A stretch of 64,000 bases of DNA from Bariatricus massiliensis (GTDB taxonomy: Bacteria; Bacillota; Clostridia; Lachnospirales; Lachnospiraceae): positions 922,760 through 986,759 of the forward strand of contig NZ_LT574837.1 in the NCBI RefSeq assembly GCF_900086725.1, in the 5' to 3' direction. The translations under genes and the position numbers were made by a program. Every line of letters begins with the position of its first letter. Position 1 is the first letter of the stretch. Shown here in pieces: positions 48,452-58,210 of this stretch. A model generated the notes under the pieces. It was given only the letters and a program-made list of their open reading frames with translations, did not search any database and had not been told where the DNA came from.

Positions 48452-49840
48452 TTATGCTTTATGTTCATCTTTGATCTTTCGGATTCTTGCTTTCAGGCTC
48501 TGCATCACCCACTCTTGCACATCTTCTTTTCGCTTTAGGGCTTCCATGACATCCTCGTCACGGGTACCCGTGCAGATCAGGTGATGCACGATGACCTTTT
48601 CCTTCTGTCCCTGACGGTGCAGCCTTTTATTGGCCTGTGTGTATAGCTCATAATTCCAAGTCAGGCCGAACCATATTACGTGATTGCCGCCCTGCTGCAG
48701 GTTCAGTCCGTAGGCGCTGCTGGCAGGATGGGTAAGCAGGATATCGACCTCATGGTTATTCCACGCATCCTCATCCTGTGTCGTCTTCAGCTCACGGACC
48801 CGTAATCTCGATTTCTCCAAAGCCTTTTGGATACGCGCCCTGTCATGTTGGAAATTATAGAACACCAACGCCGGTTTTCCCTGCAGGGATTCTATCAATT
48901 CCAGAAAGGCTTCTATCTTGCAGCCATGAACTTCATGGGCTTCATGGCCTTCGTCGTAGATTGCCCCGTTCCCAAGCTGCAGGAGTTTGTTGCTTAAGGC
49001 CGCTGCACTGGTAACACTGATATCATCTTCTGCTTCTGGAAGTTCCAGCACCATTTTCCTCTCCAGTTCGTGGTAAGCCTTCGAGGCCTTATCATCCAGA
49101 ACAACGGGTATCTCATGGTATGTAACATCAGGAAGCTGCAGATAATCCTCTGCCTTCATGCTGATGCAGATATCCGATATCTTCTCCAGAATACTATCTT
49201 CACTACCGGGTTTCGCCTTGTAGTTGTATATCACGTTCTGCCCACGTTCCCCGGGGTCGAAATACCGCTCCCTGAACTGCGTATACTTCCTGCCCAGCCG
49301 TTCACCGCCGTCCAGCAGATATATCTGGCTCCACAGGTCGTCAAGGCCATTTGGCGACGGAGTTCCAGTAAGCTCCACCAGCCGCTCTATGTGCGCCCCG
49401 ATGCTGGCCAATGCCTTGAAGCGTTTCGCCTTGTGGCTCTTGAAACTGCTGGACTCATCCACGACCACCATGTCAAAGGGCCAGCTGTTCCGGTAATAGT
49501 CTACCAGCCACACCACATTTTCCCGGTTAATGACATAGATATCCGCAGGAGTGTTGAGGGCACGAATACGCTTTGCCTGACTGCCAAGGACCGATGATAT
49601 GCGCAGCATCTTTGTATGGTCCCACTTATCCTTCTCTTTTGCCCATGTTCCCTCCGCCACTTTCTTCGGTGCTATCACGAGCACCTTCCTGACTTGGAAC
49701 CGGTCATACTTCAGCTCTTTGACAGCCGTCAGCGTGGTCACTGTCTTGCCTAAACCCATATCTTGCCAAATACCAACTTTTTTGGTGTCTATAATTTTTT
49801 GAATACAAAATCTTTGATACTCATGTGGTACAAATTTCAT
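48452..49840 (-). CDS. SNF2-family DEAD/DEAH helicase
   Basis: 462 residues. Motif I is DMGLGKTVT, motif II VVDESSSFK, motif III ELTGTPSPNG, motif VI HRQGQKEKVIVHHL. It matches the phage SNF2 helicases found with VRR-NUC nucleases. It translocates on duplex DNA; probable role in replication fork restart or recombination. Confidence 0.9.
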   Translation of the reverse strand: MKFVPHEYQRFCIQKIIDTKKVGIWQDMGLGKTVTTLTAVKELKYDRFQVRKVLVIAPKKVAEGTWAKEKDKWDHTKMLRISSVLGSQAKRIRALNTPADIYVINRENVVWLVDYYRNSWPFDMVVVDESSSFKSHKAKRFKALASIGAHIERLVELTGTPSPNGLDDLWSQIYLLDGGERLGRKYTQFRERYFDPGERGQNVIYNYKAKPGSEDSILEKISDICISMKAEDYLQLPDVTYHEIPVVLDDKASKAYHELERKMVLELPEAEDDISVTSAAALSNKLLQLGNGAIYDEGHEAHEVHGCKIEAFLELIESLQGKPALVFYNFQHDRARIQKALEKSRLRVRELKTTQDEDAWNNHEVDILLTHPASSAYGLNLQQGGNHVIWFGLTWNYELYTQANKRLHRQGQKEKVIVHHLICTGTRDEDVMEALKRKEDVQEWVMQSLKARIRKIKDEHKA

Positions 49841-49847
49841 TTTTCAA

Positions 49848-50327
49848 TCACCTCAAACATCCACATGCCCTTGTTAAATTTTTCCCATGCCTCCGACATA
49901 GATATCTTAATGCCCACCACTTTCCGAACAATTCCTCACCTGCGGCTCTTAAATTTTTAAATTCCTTAATTTCTCCAGTAATTGGTGAAAATGCTCTAAC
50001 AGGTATATCGTTCTGGTTTCCCATATCCCTCGAATACCGAATGTTATAGCCTTGGTCACACCACTCAAGGTTAACCAATCTATTATCCCGAGGGTCTACG
50101 TTAATGTGATTCACAATTTCATACCCCATGGGGTTATCTAAAAAAGCCTCCGCCACAAGTCTATGAATATACCTGTGCTCTACTTTCCCATGACTACAAA
50201 GATTAACTCTCAGATATCCTCCGGTATTCACATATGGCTTAAGAATTAGGTTATTCCTGTATGACCAAACATTTCCCATTTCATCAATACCGTAAAGTCC
50301 CTCATATCCTGCAATGTCCTTAACCAT
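49848..50327 (-). CDS. NUMOD4/HNH homing endonuclease-like protein
   Basis: 159 residues from the ATG of MVKDIAGYEGLYGIDEMGNVWSY (AAGGAGAA upstream). NUMOD4 motif, then the HNH core (YIHRLVAEAFLDNPMGYEIVNHINVDPRDNRLVNLEWC). The coding DNA is more AT-rich than the helicase next to it. It sits between VRR-NUC and SNF2 genes that are usually adjacent, as a selfish insertion would. Confidence 0.85.
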   Translation of the reverse strand: MVKDIAGYEGLYGIDEMGNVWSYRNNLILKPYVNTGGYLRVNLCSHGKVEHRYIHRLVAEAFLDNPMGYEIVNHINVDPRDNRLVNLEWCDQGYNIRYSRDMGNQNDIPVRAFSPITGEIKEFKNLRAAGEELFGKWWALRYLCRRHGKNLTRACGCLR

Positions 50328-50340
50328 CACACGTTCTCCT

Positions 50341-50658
50341 TCACAGCTCGTATTTGCTATCAATTTCTTTGCTTACCTCCCCATACCCGTAATCCTGAAA
50401 GAACTGGCTGACTCCATCGATGCCCTTGACTACTTCCACCTGCTGGCCAAGTTTTCTCAGCCGGTCTATCTGTACTTTTTGTAGGGCGCTCAGTTTCCCG
50501 GTATCCGACTTCAGCTCGACGAAGACCGGCACCCTGTCCGGAAAGATAACTATCCTATCTGGGACACCATCGTTCCCGGGGCTCACCCACTTATAGGCCC
50601 GACCTCCCTGCCGCTTGGCTTCCCTTACCAAGATTTTTTCAATTTCTGCTTCCCTCAT
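50341..50658 (-). CDS. VRR-NUC domain nuclease
   Basis: 105 residues. PD-(D/E)xK fold of the VRR-NUC type: VSPGNDGVPDRIVIFPDRVPVFVELKSDTGKLSALQKVQIDRLRKLG, with Asp/Glu-x-Lys in VELKSD. Standalone versions occur next to SNF2 helicases in phages and may cleave branched DNA. Confidence 0.9.
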   Translation of the reverse strand: MREAEIEKILVREAKRQGGRAYKWVSPGNDGVPDRIVIFPDRVPVFVELKSDTGKLSALQKVQIDRLRKLGQQVEVVKGIDGVSQFFQDYGYGEVSKEIDSKYEL

Positions 50659-50776
50659 AATTCCTCCTCCCGCCTACCTTCGTGCGCATACGCGTATATG
50701 ATGTGTCCGTATTAGGCGATTTAGGTAGCGCGGTATACTATTTTATTATCTATTTTTTTACTTATATAGAAAGTTT

Positions 50777-50931
50777 GTAGTTTATGTAGTTATATATTAG
50801 TTTTTGTTGATTTTATGGCGTTTTCCCTGACTACAAAGTAGCGACTACATTGTGTTTTTTATGTAGACTGTGTAGTCTTGAAAAAACTACGTACTACAAA
50901 CTTTTTCTGCTCAACTACATTCTTTTGTAGT
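50777..50931. repeat. Cluster of ACTAC/GTAGT pentamers, candidate phage origin
   Basis: Nine copies of ACTAC or GTAGT occur at 50777, 50786, 50830, 50844, 50872, 50886, 50893, 50914 and 50927, in an AT-rich gap between the VRR-NUC gene and the primase-helicase. About 0.3 would be expected by chance in 155 bases. It resembles an iteron or primase-recognition zone at an origin. Confidence 0.55.
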
Positions 50932-53340
50932 TACTTTTTCGAAACATCTCTGGGAACCATATGGTTCATATTTCCTCGGTGTCTCCAGCCTTTTCCAGTC
51001 CTTGAACCCAAGCAGGATATTATTGATTTCCACACTATCCCGGCGCTGCATAAGCCGGGGGTCTCCCCCAAAGCACTCACACCATATCTCTACTGCGCAT
51101 ACATGTACTCTCTCTGTCAGTCTACGGTCATCTGATAATTTCAGATTCCCATTCAAGTACATCCGCCTATCTGACAGTTTCATCTTGCCCCAGTTATCCG
51201 GGACCTTCTTATCCAGAAATTCCCGGATGAGTCCCTCTTTCCCTGAAGACTCCTTGTGGCTGTCCTGCGCCCTCTCGGCCATCTTTTCTATTTCCTTTGA
51301 TAGATATAATGTCTCCCCTAATTGCCAGTACGCATATGCCTCCGCCCATATCTGGTCTGTCTCTTGAGGCAGCTGTTCCCACACGGACTTCCCTGCCGGG
51401 TGTATTCCCACATCCACCGGCCAAAAGCGCCGGTTTCCTGTTGCGTCTTTCAAAAACTCGCTGTCATTGGAAGTCCCGAAGAACACGCACCGGCGGGGAT
51501 ACTTGTCTGTCCTGCGACCATATGCCGCACGATAGATATCATGTGTCTTGCTTAAGAACTGTTTGATAACCTGTGTTTCTTGCTTAGTAAATGCAGAAAG
51601 TTCCCCCACCTCATTGAGCCATGTCCCCTGTATCAGCTCAGCAGCCTCCTTTCCCTCAAACGTCGTCAGGGAGTCCGAGAACCAATCCTTCCCGAGGATG
51701 CTTAAGAACGTGCTCTTTCCTATTCCTTGTGGCCCTGTAAAAATTGGCATATAGTCAAATTTCACCCCGCCGATGACGGCTCTTGCCACTGCGGCACATA
51801 ATGACTTCCGCATGACCGCACGGGTATAAGCCGTATCCTCTGCGCCAAGATAGTCCACAAGTAACGTGTCCAGACGCTTCACGCCGTCCCATGAGAGTCC
51901 CTGCAGGTATTCTTTCACATCGTTGATTCTGTGCTGCTGGCCGACGATCATAAGTGCATTATCAAGCTTCTCTCTTCCAGTGATACCGTAGAACAGTTCC
52001 ATATAATTATAGAATCCGGCATCGTCAAAGTCCTTCCAGCGCCGTTTCCCCTCTTCCCTGCTCCACGGCAGCCTTCCCAGCACCATGCCGCAGCTGGCGA
52101 ATTCATCGGTCACTATCTTTCCTTTCAGCAAGGGGTCGTTCTCTAGGACAAGGGCCGCATTGTTGATGGTCTTTTCTATCTGGCCATTGCTATTCCTCGT
52201 GAGACGCCCTATCCAGTCAAGGTCGTATTCTTCCCGTGCCGGTCCTGTCCCCGGCACCGGCTCAGTCCTAAAAGCCTCCTGTGCTTTTTCATAACGTTCT
52301 TTTGCTATTAGGTCTGCTACGGTCTTATCGGATAAGGCCAGTTTGCTCATCTCCACAAAAGACGGCAGCTTATTGACCGGGGTCCCTTCTTTTGATTCGG
52401 CATCCTTGTCGCCATAAATATGCAGCCGTACCATGTCAAAAGCATTTACGAGCTGTCCGGAACAGGGGTCTGTCGCATGATGGGAGTATAGGAATAAGTC
52501 CCCGTCATAGACAATAGCTCCCCCAATCGTAGAGCCTCCTGTGAAGGTATAGCGCCCCTCCATAGTGGTCTCTTCGTACATCCCCGGTATGAACTTCTCC
52601 ATAGCCTGCGTGATACTGTAAGTCCGGCAGAACGCGCCGATGACTCCTCTCTTTGTCGTCGGGTCCTCCTGCTTAGCAAGACGCCTCCGCTCTACGGCAT
52701 CCGCCCCGGGTACCTGAGGCCATTGCTGGATATCATGCCAGTCGCCATACATGGAAAGCAGGCCTTCAAGGCTGCAGAAGGGATTGTCATATACTTCAAA
52801 TATGTACTCGCTATCCTTACAGCAGCTCGGCCAATACATCAGCCGCGACACATCGAACGTAGTCGGGTCGCAGAATTCTATCCCGAGAAGGGATGCCAGT
52901 TTCCGTGCAGCCGGTTCATACTCATCTGCCGTCGCTGTCCGGTCAAGCGGCACGATAACTCGCAGCCGCGGAGCATAGCCTGCGTGCTTGCGCGTGCTGT
53001 AGACTGCCGCAGCACAGCCAAGTCCTGAAACTCGTTTTAAGATATCCTCTGTGCCTCCTGCAGGTATATTGTCCATATCCAGCGTAAGAAGGTCCCGGCC
53101 CTCTGCATGGGAGGCCTTTCTCCGGTCTCCCGCAAAAGTGCCGCCCACGAACCCGCCCACATCCTTTAGTTCGGACTGCTGGTGCTTCGTCATGGCCAGA
53201 TACTCTTCCAAAGTCTCCGTGCTCCTGACTGGAGTCCTTAATCTATCCGTGAACTCGGACCAGAGGATTTCAGTTCTCGGCCAATGCTTCATATTCCGGC
53301 TTCCAGCCATGCTGATAAGCATCTTCCTGTTGTTTACCAC
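50911..53340 (-). CDS. VapE-family primase-helicase
   Basis: 809 residues from a GTG with AAGGAGG 7 bases upstream. The N-terminal primase-like part has AEGRDLLTLDMDN and RLRVIVPLDRTATADEYEPAARKL; the C-terminal virulence-associated E helicase has Walker A GPQGIGKST and RRCVFFGTSNDSEFLKDATGNRRFWPV. It starts and unwinds phage replication, probably at the pentamer cluster beside its 3' end. Confidence 0.92.
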   Translation of the reverse strand: MVNNRKMLISMAGSRNMKHWPRTEILWSEFTDRLRTPVRSTETLEEYLAMTKHQQSELKDVGGFVGGTFAGDRRKASHAEGRDLLTLDMDNIPAGGTEDILKRVSGLGCAAAVYSTRKHAGYAPRLRVIVPLDRTATADEYEPAARKLASLLGIEFCDPTTFDVSRLMYWPSCCKDSEYIFEVYDNPFCSLEGLLSMYGDWHDIQQWPQVPGADAVERRRLAKQEDPTTKRGVIGAFCRTYSITQAMEKFIPGMYEETTMEGRYTFTGGSTIGGAIVYDGDLFLYSHHATDPCSGQLVNAFDMVRLHIYGDKDAESKEGTPVNKLPSFVEMSKLALSDKTVADLIAKERYEKAQEAFRTEPVPGTGPAREEYDLDWIGRLTRNSNGQIEKTINNAALVLENDPLLKGKIVTDEFASCGMVLGRLPWSREEGKRRWKDFDDAGFYNYMELFYGITGREKLDNALMIVGQQHRINDVKEYLQGLSWDGVKRLDTLLVDYLGAEDTAYTRAVMRKSLCAAVARAVIGGVKFDYMPIFTGPQGIGKSTFLSILGKDWFSDSLTTFEGKEAAELIQGTWLNEVGELSAFTKQETQVIKQFLSKTHDIYRAAYGRRTDKYPRRCVFFGTSNDSEFLKDATGNRRFWPVDVGIHPAGKSVWEQLPQETDQIWAEAYAYWQLGETLYLSKEIEKMAERAQDSHKESSGKEGLIREFLDKKVPDNWGKMKLSDRRMYLNGNLKLSDDRRLTERVHVCAVEIWCECFGGDPRLMQRRDSVEINNILLGFKDWKRLETPRKYEPYGSQRCFEKVTTKECS

Positions 53341-53352
53341 TCCCCTGCCTCC

Positions 53353-55332
53353 TTAGTCTTTCATATAATAATTGCTTTCAAATCCTGCGCCCTTTAAGAT
53401 GAGCCCCGGCGCCCAAGATATCGGTTCTGCCATTAGGTCACATATCTCATCCACGGTCACGTCCATGGGCGCATCGATGATGACCTCGTCATGTACGTGG
53501 AAGACGACCTGTAAGCCTCGGGCATCGATACGCTTCAAGGTCTCGGCCAGACAGTCGCGGGCGACCGCCTGTATGATGTTCTCGGTCATCTTCCCGCCAT
53601 AGGTGGATGTGACTTCCCATTTCCTCGTCTGCTGTCCGACCGTATAATAGTGGATGGCCATCTTCCCGAACTGATTCTCCTGAAGGAACGGTTTGGGGTA
53701 GAACAGTTTCCTGCCGCTGGGCAATTGCACCGTAAGAAAGGACTGCCCATAGGTCAAGTCGCCCTCTACAGCGAAGATGAGCCCGCGGATGCCTTGCGGC
53801 TGTGCTGTCTGCATCACCGTCAACGCAGCCTGTTCTACCGCATACCATAGATCCCGGATTCTTGGATTCGCGTTCCTCCACCGCTGCACGATGTCAGGAA
53901 GCTCCTCTTCTGACAGCCCCATGTTCAGTGCCCCCATCGTAATGAGGGCGTTGACCCCGCCCTGATAACCGAGGGCCAGCGTGGCCACCTTGCCTTTCTG
54001 TCGGAGGGCATACTCCGGATTTCCCTTTATTATCTTCTCCACTGGTACGCCGAACATCTGTGAAGCCGTGGCCTCATAAATCTTTCCATGAGTGGCGAAT
54101 ACCTCATTGACCCACTGTTCCCCTGCGAGCCATGCGATTACCCGCGCCTCAATGGCACTGAAATCCGCTACCACGAACTTATGACCTTCTGAGGGTATAA
54201 AAGCAGTCCTGATTAACTGTGATAATGTATCCGGTACATTTCCGTACAACAGTTTCAGACCGTCGTAATTCTGAGCCTTTACCAAATTCCTTGCATAATC
54301 CAGCGTTTTCAGGTAATTCCTTGGAAGGTTCTGCATCTGTACCAATCTTCCGGCCCACCTGCCGGTCCTGTTCGCACCATAATACTGGGTCAGTCCCCGG
54401 ACACGCTCATCCGTGCCCTTTGCGGTATCCATAGCAACGTATTTCTTTATGGAGGTCTTCCCCATCTGCTGACGAATTTCAAGTACCCGCCGTGCCTTCT
54501 CAGAAAGTCCTTTCCCTTGGAGCAATTCCTCCACCGTTGCCTTCTGCAGGTTGGGCGCATCTACGCCCTCTTTCTGTAACCATGCAAGAAGCTGCTGGGT
54601 GCTGTTCGAGTTCGCCAGTCCCGTAAGGCAGTATGCCTCCTGCACCAGTTCATTGGTGCTGACCGCATCGATCATCAGCGCACCAGCGATCAGTTCTGAA
54701 TCCACACGTACCCCAAAAGCATTCATCTTGATGTCCATCTGCCAAAGCCTTATCTCTTCTTCGGGCATAGGGAACTGCTTCAGCCGTCTCAGGATCTCAT
54801 GCTCTGTCACTACGTCCTGCCTGCAGTATTCTTTGAACAGCTCCCATTTTTCAGGGGCGTGCGCTGGCAGATTCCACCGCCTATTCCCGTTAGATTTCGT
54901 CGGCTTACATGGCACGCAGAAATACCGGATGAGCGCTTTCCCAGCCGTCAGCTTCTGCTTGTCCTGTGGTAGGCCGATTGCTTTTCCGGTGGCGTCCAGT
55001 CCTGCGGTATAGCCGCAGTACAGGCCATGCGCCATCGTGCACCTCCATTGTTCAAGGGGCGTGCTGTATCCGGCCCGATTGAGGCAGTACCACTCGAAAG
55101 CCGCATTATATGCATGTTTGATGACATCCGGACGCCCAAGTGCGTTCAGGATATGTTCCGGTATTATTTCTCCAGATGCTAGGTCTACGATTTGTACTTC
55201 CTGTGAATCCCGCTTATATGCGAACAAGAGAATCTCAAAATCCTCGGACTGGGCGTATTTATATAGACCTGCTTTTCCGATGTCTACACTACTTTTTGTC
55301 TCAATATCTATACTCAGATGATGTGTCGCCAT
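53353..55332 (-). CDS. Family A DNA polymerase
   Basis: 659 residues. The 3'-5' exonuclease starts SIDIETKSSVDIGKAGLYKYA; the polymerase has motif A (FVVADFSAIEARVIAWLAG), the O helix (KGKVATLALGYQGGVNAL) and motif C (VFHVHDEVIIDAP). It replicates the phage. It lies between the ssDNA-binding and primase genes in the early operon. Confidence 0.94.
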   Translation of the reverse strand: MATHHLSIDIETKSSVDIGKAGLYKYAQSEDFEILLFAYKRDSQEVQIVDLASGEIIPEHILNALGRPDVIKHAYNAAFEWYCLNRAGYSTPLEQWRCTMAHGLYCGYTAGLDATGKAIGLPQDKQKLTAGKALIRYFCVPCKPTKSNGNRRWNLPAHAPEKWELFKEYCRQDVVTEHEILRRLKQFPMPEEEIRLWQMDIKMNAFGVRVDSELIAGALMIDAVSTNELVQEAYCLTGLANSNSTQQLLAWLQKEGVDAPNLQKATVEELLQGKGLSEKARRVLEIRQQMGKTSIKKYVAMDTAKGTDERVRGLTQYYGANRTGRWAGRLVQMQNLPRNYLKTLDYARNLVKAQNYDGLKLLYGNVPDTLSQLIRTAFIPSEGHKFVVADFSAIEARVIAWLAGEQWVNEVFATHGKIYEATASQMFGVPVEKIIKGNPEYALRQKGKVATLALGYQGGVNALITMGALNMGLSEEELPDIVQRWRNANPRIRDLWYAVEQAALTVMQTAQPQGIRGLIFAVEGDLTYGQSFLTVQLPSGRKLFYPKPFLQENQFGKMAIHYYTVGQQTRKWEVTSTYGGKMTENIIQAVARDCLAETLKRIDARGLQVVFHVHDEVIIDAPMDVTVDEICDLMAEPISWAPGLILKGAGFESNYYMKD

Positions 55333-55352
55333 AAATCTCTCCTGTCAATGAA

Positions 55353-55370
55353 AGGGGCGTGAACGCCCCT
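55353..55370 (-). terminator. Weak terminator-like hairpin before the polymerase gene
   Basis: AGGGGCG-TTCA-CGCCCCT then TTTCATT on the minus strand, between the DUF2815 stop and the polymerase ribosome site. It may lower polymerase output relative to ssDNA-binding protein. Confidence 0.55.
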
Positions 55371-55375
55371 CCTGC

Positions 55376-56053
55376 TTAAAATGGCAATCCGGTAATCGGA
55401 TTGATGTTAGACTGCGCCGGCTGTGGCTGTGCTGGTTGGGTATAAGCCGGTTGCACTGGCGGCTGTCCGTAAGCTGGCTGTGCATAAGGATTCGGCTGCT
55501 GTGCTGCCTGCGGTGTCCCGAAAGCCTGTGCAGCGCTCAGGGCACTGCCGCCAAGTGCTTCTCCATCTTCCAACTTCTGTACAGGGCCGAGTCCGCAGCC
55601 AATACCCTTTTTCCCGCCAAATGCGTAGGGATAGAATGTCACATTGACACGTCCATACATCCCGCTGTAGACCTCTGACTGATTGATGATAGGGTTCCCC
55701 ATCTTATCTACGACCTCCGGGGGATAATCCACCTTCGCGCTGGCAGTGAACACCCAGCAGCCTTTACATTCCGCGCCAAAAGCCATGCCGTCAGACGGCC
55801 GGACACCATCCCCGTCATACACCGGAGTAGGCACGAGCGGCGGGCACTGTCCATTCCACTTCTCGGATATCCCTCTCTGCTTTGCCGCCTCGATAGCAGC
55901 GTTAATGCGCCCCATCGTATCGGTGTCGCTCTTTGGCACAAGAACCGTCACCTGATACTTCTCTTCCTGCCCCGGCTGATACGCGTAAGGTTTAAATAGA
56001 TGCACATAAGACAATCTCACTTTTCCTGTTGTTACGTTACTTAAATTTTCCAT
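55376..56053 (-). CDS. DUF2815 ssDNA-binding-like protein
   Basis: 225 residues. KVRLSYVHLFKPYAYQPGQEEKYQVTVLVPKSD at the N-terminus and GRVNVTFYPYAFGGKKGIGCGL match DUF2815, which is an OB-fold group related to phage single-stranded DNA-binding proteins. The C-terminus is a proline/glutamine-rich tail (YAQPAYGQPPVQPAYTQPAQ). Confidence 0.85.
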   Translation of the reverse strand: MENLSNVTTGKVRLSYVHLFKPYAYQPGQEEKYQVTVLVPKSDTDTMGRINAAIEAAKQRGISEKWNGQCPPLVPTPVYDGDGVRPSDGMAFGAECKGCWVFTASAKVDYPPEVVDKMGNPIINQSEVYSGMYGRVNVTFYPYAFGGKKGIGCGLGPVQKLEDGEALGGSALSAAQAFGTPQAAQQPNPYAQPAYGQPPVQPAYTQPAQPQPAQSNINPITGLPF

Positions 56054-56057
56054 ATCC

Positions 56058-57230
56058 TTATTCTCCTTCTTTAAATGCCTCTGCGGCTGTTATTTTATTC
56101 GTAATTGCGTCCCGTTTATCTGATTCCTTTACCAGTGCCGGCTTCCCGGGGTTCTTGACCACCATGCTGCCGACACAGGTGTCAAATTCCTTCTTCCCCA
56201 GCATCTTCTCAATCTGTGCAAGGGTAAGCGGCTTCTTTTCCCACAGAAGTGCTTCCGGCGTCCCACTGGCCTGCAATGCCTCGAATGCCTTGTCCATATC
56301 TATCCAATCCCGGGAGCCGCGGCCTTCCACGGCTTTCCATCCGGGCACCTCGTTTCCGGCAAGGCACTCGGCCAGCGCCCATTCCTGTAAGTCCTTCTGG
56401 TATTTTGCCACATCGGCCAATCTTGCCAGCCGTTCTCCCGCCTCTGCGTGTGTGATGAGCGGCGGAAGCTCTCCAAGGTCAAATGCCTGCTTCACGTTAT
56501 AGTCCGACCGAGCGCGGCACTGGGCCTTTGCCCGGCAGAACCTACAAGTTGATACGTCCGGCGCAAAATCTCCCTTCCCGTCTATAGCGAGAACTGCGCG
56601 TTCTTTTACATACTTACCGAACTCTAGCAACTCCTCCAGCGTACATCCCCATTCGGATACACTATCGAGCCGCGGCTGGATGATGGTCATCTTGATATTC
56701 TGTATAGGGTACAGCAGCTTGTAAGTGTCGTAGGCTCCCAACGCGTACAGCATCATCTGTGGATTCTTCTCTGCGCTGACCGGAACCCCTTTTCCGTATT
56801 TGAAATCAATGATATGTATGGTATCACCATGGATCAGGATACAGTCCGCCGTGCCAAAGCCTCCCGGCGCCCATGCGTCATAATAAAACTTCTGTTCAAT
56901 CACTGCACCAGGTTTGCTGGCAAGACCGTTGGCGAGAACTTTGATGTAATCGAGATACTCTTCCGTATATCCGTCCATTTCGTTCTGCCACAATTCTTCC
57001 TTTTTCAGTTTATTCACCCGCCGGGTGAACTTCTGCCTTCCAAAATCCACAGGGTGGAAATAATGCCTTACTTTCAGTTCTGCGAGCTCATGCGCGATAG
57101 TCCCTTCTTGCGCCGCCTCTGATGAGGTATCCGGGAACTGTTCCTCCAGCTTCGCGCTGGGAGTACAATTGAGCCATCTGTGGGCGCTCGATGCACTCAA
57201 TAGTGCATGCGCCCTCTCTTCCTGCGCCAT
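56058..57230 (-). CDS. DUF2800 Cas4/RecB-like nuclease
   Basis: 390 residues. LLSASSAHRWLNCTPSAKLEEQFPDT...AAQEGTIAHELAE is the DUF2800 start; the nuclease residues are in DCILIHGDTIHIIDFKYGKG (D...D.K) and there is a Cys cluster (CRFCRAKAQC) like the Cas4 Fe-S site. It probably processes DNA ends during recombination. Confidence 0.88.
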   Translation of the reverse strand: MAQEERAHALLSASSAHRWLNCTPSAKLEEQFPDTSSEAAQEGTIAHELAELKVRHYFHPVDFGRQKFTRRVNKLKKEELWQNEMDGYTEEYLDYIKVLANGLASKPGAVIEQKFYYDAWAPGGFGTADCILIHGDTIHIIDFKYGKGVPVSAEKNPQMMLYALGAYDTYKLLYPIQNIKMTIIQPRLDSVSEWGCTLEELLEFGKYVKERAVLAIDGKGDFAPDVSTCRFCRAKAQCRARSDYNVKQAFDLGELPPLITHAEAGERLARLADVAKYQKDLQEWALAECLAGNEVPGWKAVEGRGSRDWIDMDKAFEALQASGTPEALLWEKKPLTLAQIEKMLGKKEFDTCVGSMVVKNPGKPALVKESDKRDAITNKITAAEAFKEGE

Positions 57231-57673
57231 TATATCTGTGCCCCCAATCCCCGAAGTGCGGTCGCGAAATTACCGTACTGCTCTGGCGGCAGCATGGGAA
57301 GCGCTTCCACGCCGTATCCTGCAAGCAGGCTTTGAAGCTGGGCCTGCATCCCCTTGTCCATTAAGGTCATTGCCGCCTGCCGTAGCTCTTCCGCGGTATA
57401 GGCACGGGTGGTCGTGGGAACCGCTGTCGCCTGAGTTGCTGCCTGTTGTATCGGTCGTGGAACTTCCGGCGCCGGTTGCGGTGTCACCGGTACAGCCGGC
57501 TGAGCTACCGGAACCGTCTGGGATACTGTCGGCACAGCTGTAATTGCCGGCTGAGCATTCTGCGCCACCGTCTTATCATCTGCCCGAGTGGCACGTCCAG
57601 CCAGCCCTGTGATTGCAGCCACTATTGCAGAGACCGCCTCTTCGTCTACCTTGATCGTTACATGTACATCCAT
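57230..57673 (-). CDS. Phage early protein with Ala/Pro/Val-rich linker, unknown
   Basis: 147 residues. A short N-terminal beta segment (VHVTIKVDEEAVSAIVAAI), a long Pro/Ala/Thr/Val linker (TAVPTVSQTVPVAQPAVPVT...) and a C-terminal helix bundle (TAEELRQAAMTLMDKGMQAQLQSLL). It overlaps the nuclease start by one base. Similar proteins recur upstream of DUF2800 genes. Confidence 0.6.
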   Translation of the reverse strand: MDVHVTIKVDEEAVSAIVAAITGLAGRATRADDKTVAQNAQPAITAVPTVSQTVPVAQPAVPVTPQPAPEVPRPIQQAATQATAVPTTTRAYTAEELRQAAMTLMDKGMQAQLQSLLAGYGVEALPMLPPEQYGNFATALRGLGAQI

Positions 57674-57744
57674 CTTTGAAATCCTCCTTAAAATTTTAAT
57701 TATTTGACTTTTTCTCCATTTTGTCCGATAATGAAGATGATTGA

Positions 57745-57960
57745 TTAACTATGCGCCTGTTTGGAGTTCCCGCTCCCGGGCGCGTTTTTCATGTAGTCCG
57801 CAGCCATATCTACCAGCTGTACGACCTGATGAGGGCTCAGCTCCGGAACCAATGTCTGCACAAGGACATACATCGCTGTCCCTCTCCTATCATGTTCTGC
57901 ACACTTCTCGAGCTCATGCTGTACTTTTTCACGAAGTTCTTCATAATTAACTTCTTCCAT
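57745..57960 (-). CDS. Small helical phage protein, unknown
   Basis: 71 residues from the ATG of MEEVNYEELREKVQHELEK (GGGAAGGA upstream), overlapping the previous gene by 14 bases. Predicted helical; contains VQTLVPELSPHQVVQLVDMAADYM. Family not recognised. Confidence 0.55.
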   Translation of the reverse strand: MEEVNYEELREKVQHELEKCAEHDRRGTAMYVLVQTLVPELSPHQVVQLVDMAADYMKNAPGSGNSKQAHS

Positions 57961-58210
57961 TCCTTCCCACCATCCTTTCCAATCCTGCGAAGAACTTATA
58001 CCATACATAGCCTGCAACTGCCAGCAATGCGCCCAGCACAACATACACGATTGCCAGAACTAATGTACTGACCGGATTTTTGGCCACAGCTTCGGCGAAT
58101 ATACATAACGCTAAGCCGAATAGGCTAATCCCGATACATACCCTCTGTGCAATCTCACAGGCAAGTTCCTTCATGTGGCGCCTGCGGATTCTTTTTCTTA
58201 ATTGTGTCAC
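57947..58210 (-). CDS. Small membrane protein, unknown
   Basis: 87 residues from a GTG that overlaps the previous stop (GTGA). Basic N-terminus, then two membrane helices (VCIGISLFGLALCIFAEAV and STLVLAIVYVVLGALLAVAGYVWY). In the first block of early genes; possibly a lysogeny-related or membrane-exclusion protein (inference). Confidence 0.6.
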   Translation of the reverse strand: MTQLRKRIRRRHMKELACEIAQRVCIGISLFGLALCIFAEAVAKNPVSTLVLAIVYVVLGALLAVAGYVWYKFFAGLERMVGRNGRS

